Assembly (NCBI RefSeq): GCF_036365825.1
Contig: NZ_CP142674.1
Span: 1-64,000, forward strand
Source: Qipengyuania sp. HL-TH1
Lineage (GTDB): Bacteria > Pseudomonadota > Alphaproteobacteria > Sphingomonadales > Sphingomonadaceae
Length of the DNA: 64,000 bases
Direction of reading: 5' to 3'
Positions 25,076-33,525 of the stretch are shown here, piece after piece. The notes under the pieces are model-generated. The model was given only the letters and a program-made list of their open reading frames with translations. It did not search any database and was not told the origin of the DNA. Positions within the stretch are counted from its first letter, which is position 1. Each line of letters opens with the position of its first letter. Both the position numbers and the translations under genes were made by a program.

Positions 25076-28001
25076 CGACTTCGATGTCGTTGAACTGGCC
25101 CCCTTCGTGCCTGGCACTTCTGGGCACGCGGCGCAGCCGCTGCGCGAAATGCCTTTCAGGCACGATGCCTGGACACCGCAGGAAACGGACGCGCTGAAAG
25201 ACCTGTTCGGCGCCGACGAACCCCTCCAGGCCATCTCCGAGCGTCTTGACCGACCCCTGCATTCGGTCAGGTCGAAAATCCACGCTCTCGGTTTGCGGCG
25301 AAATTCCACCAGGGAATGGACCGACCTTGACGATGCCGAACTCGCACGGCGCTACGGCAACGAGGCGACCGCCACGATAGCCCGCGACCTCGGACGAAGC
25401 TGCAGCGCGGTCTATGTCCGGGCACAGATCCTCGAACTGACGGAACCGCAACCGCCCGAATGGACCGAATGGGAGGATGCCCAGCTCCGCGCCGGATACA
25501 CGCGCGCGACCGACGTCTCCCAGATCGCGGCGATCATCGGCCGGCCCGTTAGCGGAACGGCTTCGCGCGCCTCCAAACTCGGACTGAAACACCCCAGCAA
25601 CCCCGCGGGATGGACCGAACCGGAAATCTGTCGCGCCCTCGAACTCCTCGACACCGGCATTGCCTATCGCGACGCGATCGAGATCATGGTGAACGAGGGC
25701 TTCCCCCGCAGGAGCAAGGCCGGCTTCGGCCCGAAGATCCGCGCCGCCGGCTATACCAGGGGCTGGGGCCGGGCATGGTTGCCAGAGGAAGATGCGCTAC
25801 TCCGCAAGGCCTACGCGACAGGAGCAAGCCTCACACCGCTAAGAACACGGCTCGGACGAACGCGGCATTCGATCAAGTGGCGCGCGGAGCATCTAGGTCT
25901 CACGGGAAGCCACAGCGCGAAAAACGGGTTCCGGGGCGGCCCCGACTGGACTGACGCCGATATAGCCAGCCTGAAGGCGCATTACGGGACCATGTCGAAC
26001 GCGGCGCTGGCCAGATTTCTGGGGCGTTCCAAACTGGCGATCTCGACCCGCGCAAACGTGCTGGGTCTCGTCCACGGCTACATCCGGCCCTGGTCCGATG
26101 ACGAACTGCGCGCACTCCAGGTCGCCTACGAGAACGAAATCGCCATCGCCGATCTCGCAGGGGCCTTGGGCCGAAAGCCCATGTCCGTCTCGAAATTCGC
26201 GACGAAGCACGGACTCCATTTCGGCCGCCGCCCCAGGACGACGCCCGCGCCATCGATCGAGACCATTCTGGCGCTCGATGAAGGGGGAGGGGGGGGAATG
26301 CCGGGAATCAATCAGACAAGGAGGAACCCGGTGAAGTACGAACCCATTCGCGCAAGCGTGAGCCCCGACACGATCGGGAAGGTCACACGACTCTTCAACG
26401 GCTCGCTGAGCGACATCCTGAACGAGCTGCTGCAGAACGCCCGCAGGGCCGGCGCGAGCGCCGTCAACGTCGACGCGACGCCTCGAGAAAACGGCTTGCG
26501 AATTACCATCGACGACGACGGTTGCGGGATTGACGATCCGGCTCGCGTTCTCGCGCTCGGCGCATCGCGTTGGGACGCCCAGGTCGCCAGCGCCGAGGAT
26601 CCCGCGGGGATGGGCGTCTTCAGCCTTGCCGGCAAGGCGACCGTGATCGAGTCCCGATCGGATTCGACAGGTTCTGCCTGGCGGATCGCAATCCCCGCCG
26701 ATGCATGGACCGGAGACGTGGAGATCGCCGTGGATCGCTCCGAACGGCGGAAGGGAACTTCGATCTCGTTCCTCCTGCCGGGCGCTTGCGAAGGATCGGT
26801 CGAGAACGCCGTCAGGGAAGCCTCGCAGTATTTTCCGATCCCCGTCCGGTTCGCCGGCAGGGACATGCCTCGAAAGGACTTCCTGAGCGGCGCCATCCAT
26901 GTCGAGGACTGGAACGGCAGCCGGATCGGCATCTTTCATGGCCGGCCTTATCACCGGACCCCAACCGTGAACTTCCACGGCGTCACCGTCTTCACTCGCC
27001 TTTTCGAGGTGGCGCAGGTCGGCAGACAGGAGATCCATGCCCGCATCGATATCGGGCATACGCCCGAACTGCAGCTCGTCCTGCCGGCGCGCAAGGAATT
27101 CGTCGAAAACGCCGGTTTGACGACCCTCAAGGCTGCCTGCGAGGTCGCCTGCTATCGCGCGATCGCCGCACAGAAATCGCACAGCCTCAGCTTCGAGAGC
27201 TACAGCAGGGCGGCTTCACTAGGAATCCCGCTTGCCGAGGCCGAAGCCGCTCTCACCGCATGGGAGCCCGACATCGCCGACAATGACACCGGGACCGAGG
27301 CCGGCGAGCGCCGGACCATCACCGGCGATGAATTTCTCATGGACGCGCACGAAGCGCATTTCGGCCAGATAATCGCACGCGCGCTTCGCGGCACGCCCAT
27401 CCGTTCCAAGCTCGTCGACCGCAATTCCCGCTTCGAAGGCTACAGCTGGTACGACGCGCTACGCGAAATGCGCGATCCGAACTTCGTCGTTCGCACCGAT
27501 GCCGCGATCCACACCGTGGACGCCATCGCCGCCGATCCGCCCCTCGCTGCCGTTACCATCGCGCAGGAAATTCATCTCGAATACGCAATCGATGACCAGG
27601 GATGTGATGGTGCCGCCCGGGAGCGCGTCGAGGCCGATATCGTTCTCACCTTCCCTGACGGATGCTGCTCCGACGGAATCGAGGACGTGACGATCGCCTA
27701 CGTCGCCTCGGACGCCCTCCAGCCCGAAGGGCTGGTCGCTCTCCTCGACAATGCCTGCTTTTCCGCCTGGAACGATTCAGACGCCGATAGCTGGGACACG
27801 CAGCACGACCGGTTTCTCCGCGACGCTCGCGAACTCGCCTACCGCATCCTCATCGGCGAGGACGCCGCCATCGCGTCCCAATTCCGCGACGCGATCGCAC
27901 GCATCATGTGGACCCTGCCCAAAGGCAAGAAGGTGACGATCGCCTTCACGCACGACAGCCCGATCGATGTGACGGTCTGCGATCAAGAGCAGGCGACATG
28001 A
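25050..28001 (+). CDS. Seven Myb/SANT-like repeats fused to a GHKL (Hsp90-type) ATPase
   Basis: The 983-aa frame has two parts. Residues ~40-405 hold seven tandem ~45-residue units, each opening with W-(T/S/L)-x-x-(E/D) and closing with a helix-turn-helix like LGRSxxAVxxRAxxLGL, resembling Myb/SANT or GcrA-type DNA-binding units. Residues ~428-983 are a GHKL ATPase with N-box NELLQNARRAG, DDDGCGID and GMGVFSLAGKA. They are joined by a Gly run encoded by a G-rich tract (G8 at 26289-26296). The second part has its own GTG at 26331 behind a perfect AAGGAGG, so it can be made separately. A one-base change in G8 would end the first protein at the TGA 26332-26334, overlapping that GTG. Whether fusion or two genes is native is undecided. 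Confidence 0.7.
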   Translation: MSTLSLSHDDFDVVELAPFVPGTSGHAAQPLREMPFRHDAWTPQETDALKDLFGADEPLQAISERLDRPLHSVRSKIHALGLRRNSTREWTDLDDAELARRYGNEATATIARDLGRSCSAVYVRAQILELTEPQPPEWTEWEDAQLRAGYTRATDVSQIAAIIGRPVSGTASRASKLGLKHPSNPAGWTEPEICRALELLDTGIAYRDAIEIMVNEGFPRRSKAGFGPKIRAAGYTRGWGRAWLPEEDALLRKAYATGASLTPLRTRLGRTRHSIKWRAEHLGLTGSHSAKNGFRGGPDWTDADIASLKAHYGTMSNAALARFLGRSKLAISTRANVLGLVHGYIRPWSDDELRALQVAYENEIAIADLAGALGRKPMSVSKFATKHGLHFGRRPRTTPAPSIETILALDEGGGGGMPGINQTRRNPVKYEPIRASVSPDTIGKVTRLFNGSLSDILNELLQNARRAGASAVNVDATPRENGLRITIDDDGCGIDDPARVLALGASRWDAQVASAEDPAGMGVFSLAGKATVIESRSDSTGSAWRIAIPADAWTGDVEIAVDRSERRKGTSISFLLPGACEGSVENAVREASQYFPIPVRFAGRDMPRKDFLSGAIHVEDWNGSRIGIFHGRPYHRTPTVNFHGVTVFTRLFEVAQVGRQEIHARIDIGHTPELQLVLPARKEFVENAGLTTLKAACEVACYRAIAAQKSHSLSFESYSRAASLGIPLAEAEAALTAWEPDIADNDTGTEAGERRTITGDEFLMDAHEAHFGQIIARALRGTPIRSKLVDRNSRFEGYSWYDALREMRDPNFVVRTDAAIHTVDAIAADPPLAAVTIAQEIHLEYAIDDQGCDGAARERVEADIVLTFPDGCCSDGIEDVTIAYVASDALQPEGLVALLDNACFSAWNDSDADSWDTQHDRFLRDARELAYRILIGEDAAIASQFRDAIARIMWTLPKGKKVTIAFTHDSPIDVTVCDQEQAT
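26283..26296 (+). repeat. G-rich element, copy 6, inside a coding frame
   Basis: GGGGGAGGGGGGGG is the same class of tract that is intergenic at other loci, but here it is translated as a Gly run between the HTH repeats and the GHKL ATPase. The G8 part could slip. Confidence 0.65.
26331..28001 (+). other. Alternative start for the GHKL ATPase as a separate protein
   Basis: GTG 26331 stands six bases after AAGGAGG (26318-26324), the best ribosome site in this part of the operon. Starting here gives a 556-aa Hsp90-like ATPase without the HTH repeats. Confidence 0.55.
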
Positions 28002-28900
28002 GCTCGCCGCGCGTGCTGTGCTACGGGGTCGGCGTCGACAGCACGGCCTTGCTGGTCGAGCTGGAAAGTCGCGGCGAGGCGCCCGATCTCGTTTTGACCG
28101 CCGACACCGGAGCCGAGAAGACAGAGACCTACGCATTTCAGGAAATCATGCGCCGATGGATGGCGGAGCGCTCCATCGCCTACGAGGTCGTGCGCTACGA
28201 GGCCAAGCGTTTCAAGAACTGGCCGCCCTACCGCGACCTCACGGAATCGCTTCTGACCAATGGATGCCTGCCCTCGATCGCCTTCGGCCGGCATAGCTGC
28301 TCGCTCAAATACAAGGCGGCGCCGCAGGAGGCCTTCATCAAGGCCTGGCAACCCGCGATCGAGGCATGGGTGCAGGGCAAAAAAGTCATCCGCTACATCG
28401 GCTATGACGCCTCGCCGCGAGACGGGCAGCGATACGCGCACGCAAAGACGATCGACGATCCGCTGTTCGACAACCGATATCCGCTTCGGGAATGGGGTTG
28501 GGATCGCACCGCCTGCGCCAACCGGATCATCGAGGCCGGTCTCCCCGTGCCACCGAAATCGTCGTGCGTGTTCTGCACGGCCATGAAACCCGACGAGGTT
28601 CGCAGCCTATCGACCGAATGGCTGCGAACGATCGTACTCATCGAAGCGCGGGCGGCCCCCCGCCTGAAGACCGTCGAAGGCCTTTGGCGAAAATCGACCC
28701 GGACAAGACCGGGACGGATGACGGATTTCATCCGCGACGAAGGCCTTCTCGACTCCGCCGAGATCGACAGGATCATCGAGACCGCGCCTCCGGACCTCGT
28801 CGCCTTTCAGGAAAGGGCCGCGCAGCAGCCCCTGGAAACACGCGAACCAATGTCGAGCTGGCTCGACCGCTTTCACAGCAAGGAGACCCATCATGCCTGA
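27998..28900 (+). CDS. PAPS-reductase-like PP-loop protein (second copy)
   Basis: This 300-aa protein has a variant PP-loop (CYGVGVDSTALLVEL) and an HSCSLKYK motif near 100 reminiscent of the Cys-containing segment of PAPS reductases, plus CVFCTAMKP near 190. Similar proteins are found on phages and plasmids. ATG 27998 overlaps the GHKL stop by 4 bp (ATGA), so it is translationally coupled. It is clearly diverged from the first PP-loop protein at 22769; two such enzymes flanking a HerA ATPase and a GHKL ATPase is the notable context. The substrate is unknown. Confidence 0.75.
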   Translation: MSSPRVLCYGVGVDSTALLVELESRGEAPDLVLTADTGAEKTETYAFQEIMRRWMAERSIAYEVVRYEAKRFKNWPPYRDLTESLLTNGCLPSIAFGRHSCSLKYKAAPQEAFIKAWQPAIEAWVQGKKVIRYIGYDASPRDGQRYAHAKTIDDPLFDNRYPLREWGWDRTACANRIIEAGLPVPPKSSCVFCTAMKPDEVRSLSTEWLRTIVLIEARAAPRLKTVEGLWRKSTRTRPGRMTDFIRDEGLLDSAEIDRIIETAPPDLVAFQERAAQQPLETREPMSSWLDRFHSKETHHA

Positions 28901-29258
28901 TACGCTCGCACCGGCGGCTTCGAACACGGAACGCATAGCCGAGCTCAACGATCGCGCGAGGCTCGGCCTCGATCGGACAGCCCGCACCATCTTCACGCTC
29001 AATCTGCTCGACAGCCTCAGCGACGGGAGCCGCCGCAACGACATCCTGGCGCAAGCGCGTGTCATGAAAGCGATGCGTAGCTGCACCTTTTCGGACGATT
29101 CCCCCGAGAGAGACATGGCCTGGTTCGAGGTCGACGGAATCCGCGTGATGATGAAAATCGACTACTACGACCCTGCATTCGAGTACGGTTCCGAAGATCC
29201 GGCGAATGCAGCCGAGACGCGGCGTGCGATCACGCTCATGAAACCGGAGGATTATTAA
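28893..29258 (+). CDS. DUF3768-family protein
   Basis: This 121-aa protein has the DUF3768 pattern ERIAELNDRARLG near the start and VMMKIDYYDPAFEYGSEDPA followed by TRRAITLMKPEDY at the end. The family is common on alphaproteobacterial plasmids; its function is unknown. It overlaps the preceding PP-loop gene by 8 bp. Confidence 0.8.
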   Translation: MPDTLAPAASNTERIAELNDRARLGLDRTARTIFTLNLLDSLSDGSRRNDILAQARVMKAMRSCTFSDDSPERDMAWFEVDGIRVMMKIDYYDPAFEYGSEDPANAAETRRAITLMKPEDY

Positions 29259-29261
29259 GCC

Positions 29262-29453
29262 ATGACCATCAGGACAGCAGACGCGGCGACCAAAACGGCC
29301 GTCGATACCGCGCTGCGACATTTGCGCGCGGCCCGAGGGGAATGGCGCAAGGCGAACTGCCCGCGCGCGCTGGAGAAGGTACGCCGCGCAATCGACAGCA
29401 CGGAAGGGGCAAAGCGCCACTGCGACCATCGCCGCGCGAGATCGCCGGCATGA
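29262..29453 (+). CDS. Small basic hypothetical protein
   Basis: A 63-aa basic protein (AVDTALRHLRAARGEWRKAN) starts 3 bp after the DUF3768 stop and overlaps the next gene by 4 bp (ATGA). Coupling on both sides supports real coding. No family is recognised. Confidence 0.5.
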   Translation: MTIRTADAATKTAVDTALRHLRAARGEWRKANCPRALEKVRRAIDSTEGAKRHCDHRRARSPA

Positions 29454-29797
29454 GCCGCCACCAGCTGCAGCTGCGCGACGGCGTTGCCGCGACATCCGCA
29501 TGGATCGGGTGGGACCGCCCCCTTCGCACGTTCTTCGCCCAAGTCTTCGCCGCCGATCCGGACGATGAAGACGAAGAAGTCCCGATTCTCTGGGAAGGCA
29601 CCGCCGAGGCCGAACTCCCGCGGCCCGTCGACGCCATAAGATTGCTCGAGCCCTACTGCGACATTCCCGCAGAGATCGCCGCCAGTCTCGAAATCGACCG
29701 GATGAAGACGCTCGCGACGATCGACGGGCCCAACCAGACAGAAGCGAAGGCCTTCCTCGCGCGGCTCGAAGCTCGCGACAAGCGCGACCAGGCCTGA
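29450..29797 (+). CDS. Hypothetical acidic protein
   Basis: This 115-aa protein has an acidic stretch (DPDDEDEEVPILWEG) and a C-terminal charged helix. ATG 29450 overlaps the previous stop by 4 bp, marking it as the last gene of the coupled cluster that begins at 22137. No known domain is visible. Confidence 0.55.
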   Translation: MSRHQLQLRDGVAATSAWIGWDRPLRTFFAQVFAADPDDEDEEVPILWEGTAEAELPRPVDAIRLLEPYCDIPAEIAASLEIDRMKTLATIDGPNQTEAKAFLARLEARDKRDQA

Positions 29798-29880
29798 AAA
29801 TCCACACAAGCCGACGACGCACGGCCCCTGCCGGGGCTTCGTGCGGATTGCGCGCGTTTGCGCGCTGCCGGGCTGCGCCC

Positions 29881-29894
29881 GGGGGGAGGGAGGG
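29881..29894 (+). repeat. G-rich element, copy 7
   Basis: GGGGGGAGGGAGGG lies 54 bp before the first DUF736 start, directly after a GC hairpin in the leader. Confidence 0.6.
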
Positions 29895-29948
29895 ATGAAG
29901 GGAAGTGGTCCGGACAAGGGGTTCGGACAGAGCATCAGGAGACTTCCC

Positions 29949-30443
29949 ATGAACATCGGTACCCTCAAGGCCAATGCCGACGGCGTTCACATCGGCCGCA
30001 TCGTCACCATGGCATTCGCCGCCACCATCGCCCTGCGCGAGTTCGTCTCGACCAACGAGCGCGCCCCCGCCTTCGACGTGATGGCGCTCTCGGCCGACCG
30101 CCGCAGCTGGGTGAAGGTCGGCGCGCTGTGGGAATACTCGTCGAACGACACCGGCGAGGTGTTCCTCTCGGGCCGGATCGACGATCCCAGCCTCGACAAG
30201 CCGATCGACGTCGCCATGTTCCGCCAGGACGACGGCTCCTACAACGTCGCCTGGCGCCGTCCGCAGCGCAAGCGCACGCTCCCCGGCATGGCCAGCGAAG
30301 GCGAAGACACCCTGCCGCCGCTGAACGCAACCGGCGGCGAGCCCGAGCAGGCCGGTTCGACCACCGGCGGCGACGGCCTGGGCGAGAGCACCGCTCCCTC
30401 GCCGAAGACCAAGGCCAAGGCGAAGGAGACCGCCGACGCCTGA
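29949..30443 (+). CDS. DUF736-family protein, copy 1
   Basis: This 164-aa protein has the DUF736 fold region (MNIGTLKANADG, then DGSYNVAWRRP near residue 100) followed by a low-complexity Gly/Ser/Thr and Lys/Ala tail. DUF736 genes are hallmark cargo of alphaproteobacterial conjugative elements, of unknown function. I chose ATG 29949 behind CAGGAG; the frame is open 36 codons up through the leader. A terminator follows. The second copy at 32869 encodes an identical protein. Confidence 0.85.
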   Translation: MNIGTLKANADGVHIGRIVTMAFAATIALREFVSTNERAPAFDVMALSADRRSWVKVGALWEYSSNDTGEVFLSGRIDDPSLDKPIDVAMFRQDDGSYNVAWRRPQRKRTLPGMASEGEDTLPPLNATGGEPEQAGSTTGGDGLGESTAPSPKTKAKAKETADA

Positions 30444-30494
30444 CGACAGCGTCCCCCGGGCCGGTGCGACCCCTCCCGCATCGGCCCCTCACGA

Positions 30495-30531
30495 GGTCCG
30501 TCCGCGCGATCCCCCGCGGGCGGGCCTTTTT
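30495..30531 (+). terminator. Rho-independent terminator after DUF736 copy 1
   Basis: A stem of GGTCCGTCCGCG with CGCGGGCGGGCC is followed by five T. The same terminator recurs in the second repeat copy. Confidence 0.75.
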
Positions 30532-30599
30532 ACTGCCGCCAGCTCCTGCGCCACCGACAAAGGAAAGAGGGTGGACGAACGACGATCAAGAGGAGGCCG

Positions 30600-31100
30600 A
30601 TGATGAACCAGCAGACATACACGATCGATCTGGGCGGTGCGCCGTGGGGCGAGGACTGCGCACAGATCGGACACACTCCGAACTTCGCAAATGTCAATCG
30701 AGCTGAGGTCGCGCTCTATCGCGCCGCCCTAATCGCACTGCTCGGCGAACCTCCCGAAGGCATCGAGCTGCGTTCCTGCGCGAACCGCCATGATTTCGGC
30801 ACTTACCGCACGCTGGAAGCACTCGTCGATCCCGTTAGGGATGACGGCTCGCACGCAGCATACATAGAACAGCTGGAGACGGGAATCGAGCGATGGTTCC
30901 ACGCTGGCTTCGCACCGCCCTCTGCGCCTCAGCTCGAGAACGCGACCGCGATCGCCAAGTTCTGCACCGACGCCATCCGCGGCGCCATCAACACAACGCG
31001 CCCCCTGCCTGCCGGCGACTTCTTCCCGGCCGAGTTCCAGACGTTGAACGGCAACCTGCGCGCCGCTTTCCCCGACATCGCCGCAACGGCACTCGCCTGA
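30600..31100 (+). CDS. Hypothetical protein between DUF736 repeats
   Basis: This ~166-aa soluble protein begins with one or two Met behind GAGGAGG. It contains TYTIDLGGAPWGEDCAQIG and no recognisable motif. It is the first of five genes lying between the two 759-bp repeats, so it would be lost if they recombined. Confidence 0.6.
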   Translation: MMNQQTYTIDLGGAPWGEDCAQIGHTPNFANVNRAEVALYRAALIALLGEPPEGIELRSCANRHDFGTYRTLEALVDPVRDDGSHAAYIEQLETGIERWFHAGFAPPSAPQLENATAIAKFCTDAIRGAINTTRPLPAGDFFPAEFQTLNGNLRAAFPDIAATALA

Positions 31101-31111
31101 GGAAACCCGAA

Positions 31112-31795
31112 ATGGCCGACCACTACACCAAGACGTCCTTCGTGCTCGAAGCCGACCCGCGCGACGTCGTATTCCTGCGCGAAGTCACCGACCTCGATCT
31201 ATCGCTCGTGCCCGACATTGAATGGCGCGAACAATTCGAGAACCGCTCCGCGCGCTTCAAGAACGCCTTCCCCGGCTCCGACGCGGACCCGTTCGAAGCA
31301 TACCGCTCGCTGTTCAGCGATCCCGCCTACCCGATACCGGGTTTCGAGATCTCCTGCGCAGGAATGACCGACGACGGGCGGCAACGCATTGTCGTCAGCG
31401 GCGACCAGATCGACCCAGAGACTCTGGCCAACATCGTCCAGGCCACGTGCCCGAGCGCCCTACCGACGGGGTTCTGCTATGCCTACGGATGCAGCAAGCT
31501 TCGCCCCGACGAATTCGGCGGCGGTTTCGTCCTCATCACCGACGACGCCGTCGTCTTCCGGGGAACCCAGGAAGGCCTGCACTCCGCCCTCAAGCAGCTC
31601 GAAGACGAGGATGCGCGCTCGCTCGTCCTGGCGACGCGCGACCCGAAGCACGGGCTTTCGTTCTGGAACAAGGAAACCGGCTTCGGAAGATTGGCCGACG
31701 CCACCGTGTTCACGCCAAGCGAGGCTGAAAAGGCCGCCCCGGTGATCGCAGCCGACGAACCGGAATGGACGACAATGCCGCGGTGGCCGCAGTGA
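31112..31795 (+). CDS. Hypothetical protein
   Basis: This 227-aa protein starts at ATG 31112 with GAGGAA upstream, 11 bp after the previous stop. It has no membrane segment or known motif; a GGGFVLITDDAVVFRG strand pattern is visible near residue 135. It overlaps the next gene and is part of the repeat-bounded segment. Confidence 0.6.
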   Translation: MADHYTKTSFVLEADPRDVVFLREVTDLDLSLVPDIEWREQFENRSARFKNAFPGSDADPFEAYRSLFSDPAYPIPGFEISCAGMTDDGRQRIVVSGDQIDPETLANIVQATCPSALPTGFCYAYGCSKLRPDEFGGGFVLITDDAVVFRGTQEGLHSALKQLEDEDARSLVLATRDPKHGLSFWNKETGFGRLADATVFTPSEAEKAAPVIAADEPEWTTMPRWPQ

Positions 31796-32103
31796 GCGAT
31801 CCCGAACTTGTCCGGATGCAAGCCCGGCGCGACGAAACGCGCCACCTCCTCGGCGAAATCGGCGACCGCCTCGCAGCCGAGGCCGAACGCAAAGTGACAG
31901 CCTGCGACCTCCTGCCGTATACCTTCGGCCGGCATTCGACCAGCTGGACGCCCCGTCACGAGCGACGCTACCAGCATCATCTGGGCGGAGCTCGAACGGC
32001 GCATCGCAACGAGATCGGCGCCCTGCAGGCAAAGCTCGCCCGGCAGGACGCCGCTATTGCGGCTCGTCATCTGCGCAAAGCGCGGCGCGCGCCGGAAGCT
32101 TGA
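31765..32103 (+). CDS. Small coiled-coil-like hypothetical protein
   Basis: This basic, Arg- and Ala-rich protein of about 103-112 residues is probably helical. The start is uncertain: ATG 31765 lies inside the previous gene, whereas GTG 31792 overlaps that gene's stop by 4 bp and is the more usual arrangement. No family is recognised. Confidence 0.45.
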   Translation: MDDNAAVAAVSDPELVRMQARRDETRHLLGEIGDRLAAEAERKVTACDLLPYTFGRHSTSWTPRHERRYQHHLGGARTAHRNEIGALQAKLARQDAAIAARHLRKARRAPEA

Positions 32104-32110
32104 CGCGGTG

Positions 32111-32353
32111 ATGACCGGGGCGCAGCAAATGGCGATGCCGACCAAGGAAACCATCGACACCAGTCACGGCAAGGTGTGGCTCACACACTTTGACAACGGT
32201 GACGTTTCGATCTGGACGCCTCCGCGCTCGCGCCAGGCCGATCTCGTCGCCGACACCGTGAACGGCCGCGCCGCGTGGAAGCCGAAATACAAGGCATGGA
32301 TCGCTCCCGCCGTTCACGCGCAGCAGATCATCGAGGAGCTTCAGGACGTCTAA
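32111..32353 (+). CDS. Small hypothetical protein
   Basis: An ~80-aa protein (KVWLTHFDNGDVSIWTPP) with a possible start at ATG 32111 or 32129. It looks like a compact beta-rich domain and lies 7 bp after the previous stop. Function is unknown. Confidence 0.5.
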   Translation: MTGAQQMAMPTKETIDTSHGKVWLTHFDNGDVSIWTPPRSRQADLVADTVNGRAAWKPKYKAWIAPAVHAQQIIEELQDV

Positions 32354-32424
32354 CCCCGAAGCGACCAATTTCGGTTCGAACGACTAAACCGACCCACATT
32401 CCTGCAAACCCAACGGAGAGTCCC

Positions 32425-32697
32425 ATGAAACTCGACGATCGCATCTTCGTGGCCACGCTGGCGACGGGCATAGGCTATGCCGACCGCACGCGCGAAGAAC
32501 ATGGGGACTGGAAACGCCTCGCCATCCTGTTCTTTTCCGACCTTCGTGCCGATATCGAACCCGACTGCCCTGCCGATCTGGAAAGCCAGATCCGATCCCA
32601 TATGGCGACCATTCAAGCACGCAGGGGAGAGCTTTACCAGGTCTCGACCTCGGGTCAGACGATCACGCTGGGTCATGCGCTCGAGGGCGCAAGATAG
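32425..32697 (+). CDS. Small hypothetical protein
   Basis: This 90-aa protein starts at ATG 32425 behind GGAGAG. It has GYADRTREEHGDWKRLAIL near the start and no known motif. It is the last gene before the second DUF736 repeat. Confidence 0.5.
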   Translation: MKLDDRIFVATLATGIGYADRTREEHGDWKRLAILFFSDLRADIEPDCPADLESQIRSHMATIQARRGELYQVSTSGQTITLGHALEGAR

Positions 32698-32800
32698 CCG
32701 TACCCCGGTTCGACAAGGATCAATCCTGAACACCTGACGCACGGCCCCTGCCGGGGCTTCGTGCGGATTGCGCGCGTTTGCGCGCTGCCGGGCTGCGCCC

Positions 32801-32814
32801 GGGGGGAGGGAGGG
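32801..32814 (+). repeat. G-rich element, copy 8
   Basis: GGGGGGAGGGAGGG, identical to copy 7 because it lies in the duplicated unit. Confidence 0.6.
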
Positions 32815-32868
32815 ATGAAGGGAAGTGGTCCGGACAAGGGGTTCGGACAGAGCATCAGGAGACTTCCC

Positions 32869-33363
32869 ATGAACATCGGTACCCTCAAGGCCAATGCCGA
32901 CGGCGTTCACATCGGCCGCATCGTCACCATGGCATTCGCCGCCACCATCGCCCTGCGCGAGTTCGTCTCGACCAACGAGCGCGCCCCCGCCTTCGACGTG
33001 ATGGCGCTCTCGGCCGACCGCCGCAGCTGGGTGAAGGTCGGCGCGCTGTGGGAATACTCGTCGAACGACACCGGCGAGGTGTTCCTCTCGGGTCGGATCG
33101 ACGATCCCAGCCTCGACAAGCCGATCGACGTCGCCATGTTCCGCCAGGACGACGGCTCCTACAACGTCGCCTGGCGCCGTCCGCAGCGCAAGCGCACGCT
33201 CCCTGGCATGGCCAGCGAAGGCGAAGACACCCTGCCGCCGCTGAACGCAACCGGCGGCGAGCCCGAGCAGGCCGGTTCGACCACCGGCGGCGACGGCCTG
33301 GGCGAGAGCACCGCTCCCTCGCCGAAGACCAAGGCCAAGGCGAAGGAGACCGCCGACGCCTGA
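32869..33363 (+). CDS. DUF736-family protein, copy 2
   Basis: The encoded 164-aa protein is identical to that at 29949; the two genes differ at two silent positions. Such near-identity implies recent duplication or gene conversion. Leader, G-rich tract, ribosome site and terminator are duplicated too, so both copies should be expressed and doubled dosage is expected. Confidence 0.85.
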   Translation: MNIGTLKANADGVHIGRIVTMAFAATIALREFVSTNERAPAFDVMALSADRRSWVKVGALWEYSSNDTGEVFLSGRIDDPSLDKPIDVAMFRQDDGSYNVAWRRPQRKRTLPGMASEGEDTLPPLNATGGEPEQAGSTTGGDGLGESTAPSPKTKAKAKETADA

Positions 33364-33414
33364 CGACAGCGTCCCCCGGGCCGGTGCGACCCCTCCCGCA
33401 TCGGCCCCTCACGA

Positions 33415-33451
33415 GGTCCGTCCGCGCGATCCCCCGCGGGCGGGCCTTTTT
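33415..33451 (+). terminator. Rho-independent terminator after DUF736 copy 2
   Basis: Same stem and T run as at 30495, carried in the repeat. Confidence 0.75.
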
Positions 33452-33525
33452 ACTGCCGCCAGCTCCTGCGCCACCGACAAAGGAAAGAGGGTGGGTATAC
33501 GGCAGGCAATCGAAGGAACCAGACC

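Larger units (their letters stand above)
29816..30574 (+). repeat. 759-bp direct repeat, copy 1 (leader, DUF736 gene, terminator)
   Basis: Positions 29816-30574 and 32736-33494 are identical except for two single-base changes, both silent in the DUF736 gene. Each copy holds a hairpin-rich leader, a G-rich tract, the gene and its terminator. Recombination between copies would delete 2,920 bp. Confidence 0.95.
32736..33494 (+). repeat. 759-bp direct repeat, copy 2
   Basis: This is the second copy of the leader-DUF736-terminator unit, offset by exactly 2,920 bp from copy 1, with two silent differences. Confidence 0.95.

Noticed and set aside
22769..28900. DNA phosphorothioation (Dnd) system
   Set aside because: PP-loop proteins resemble DndC, but DndA, DndD and DndE homologs are missing.
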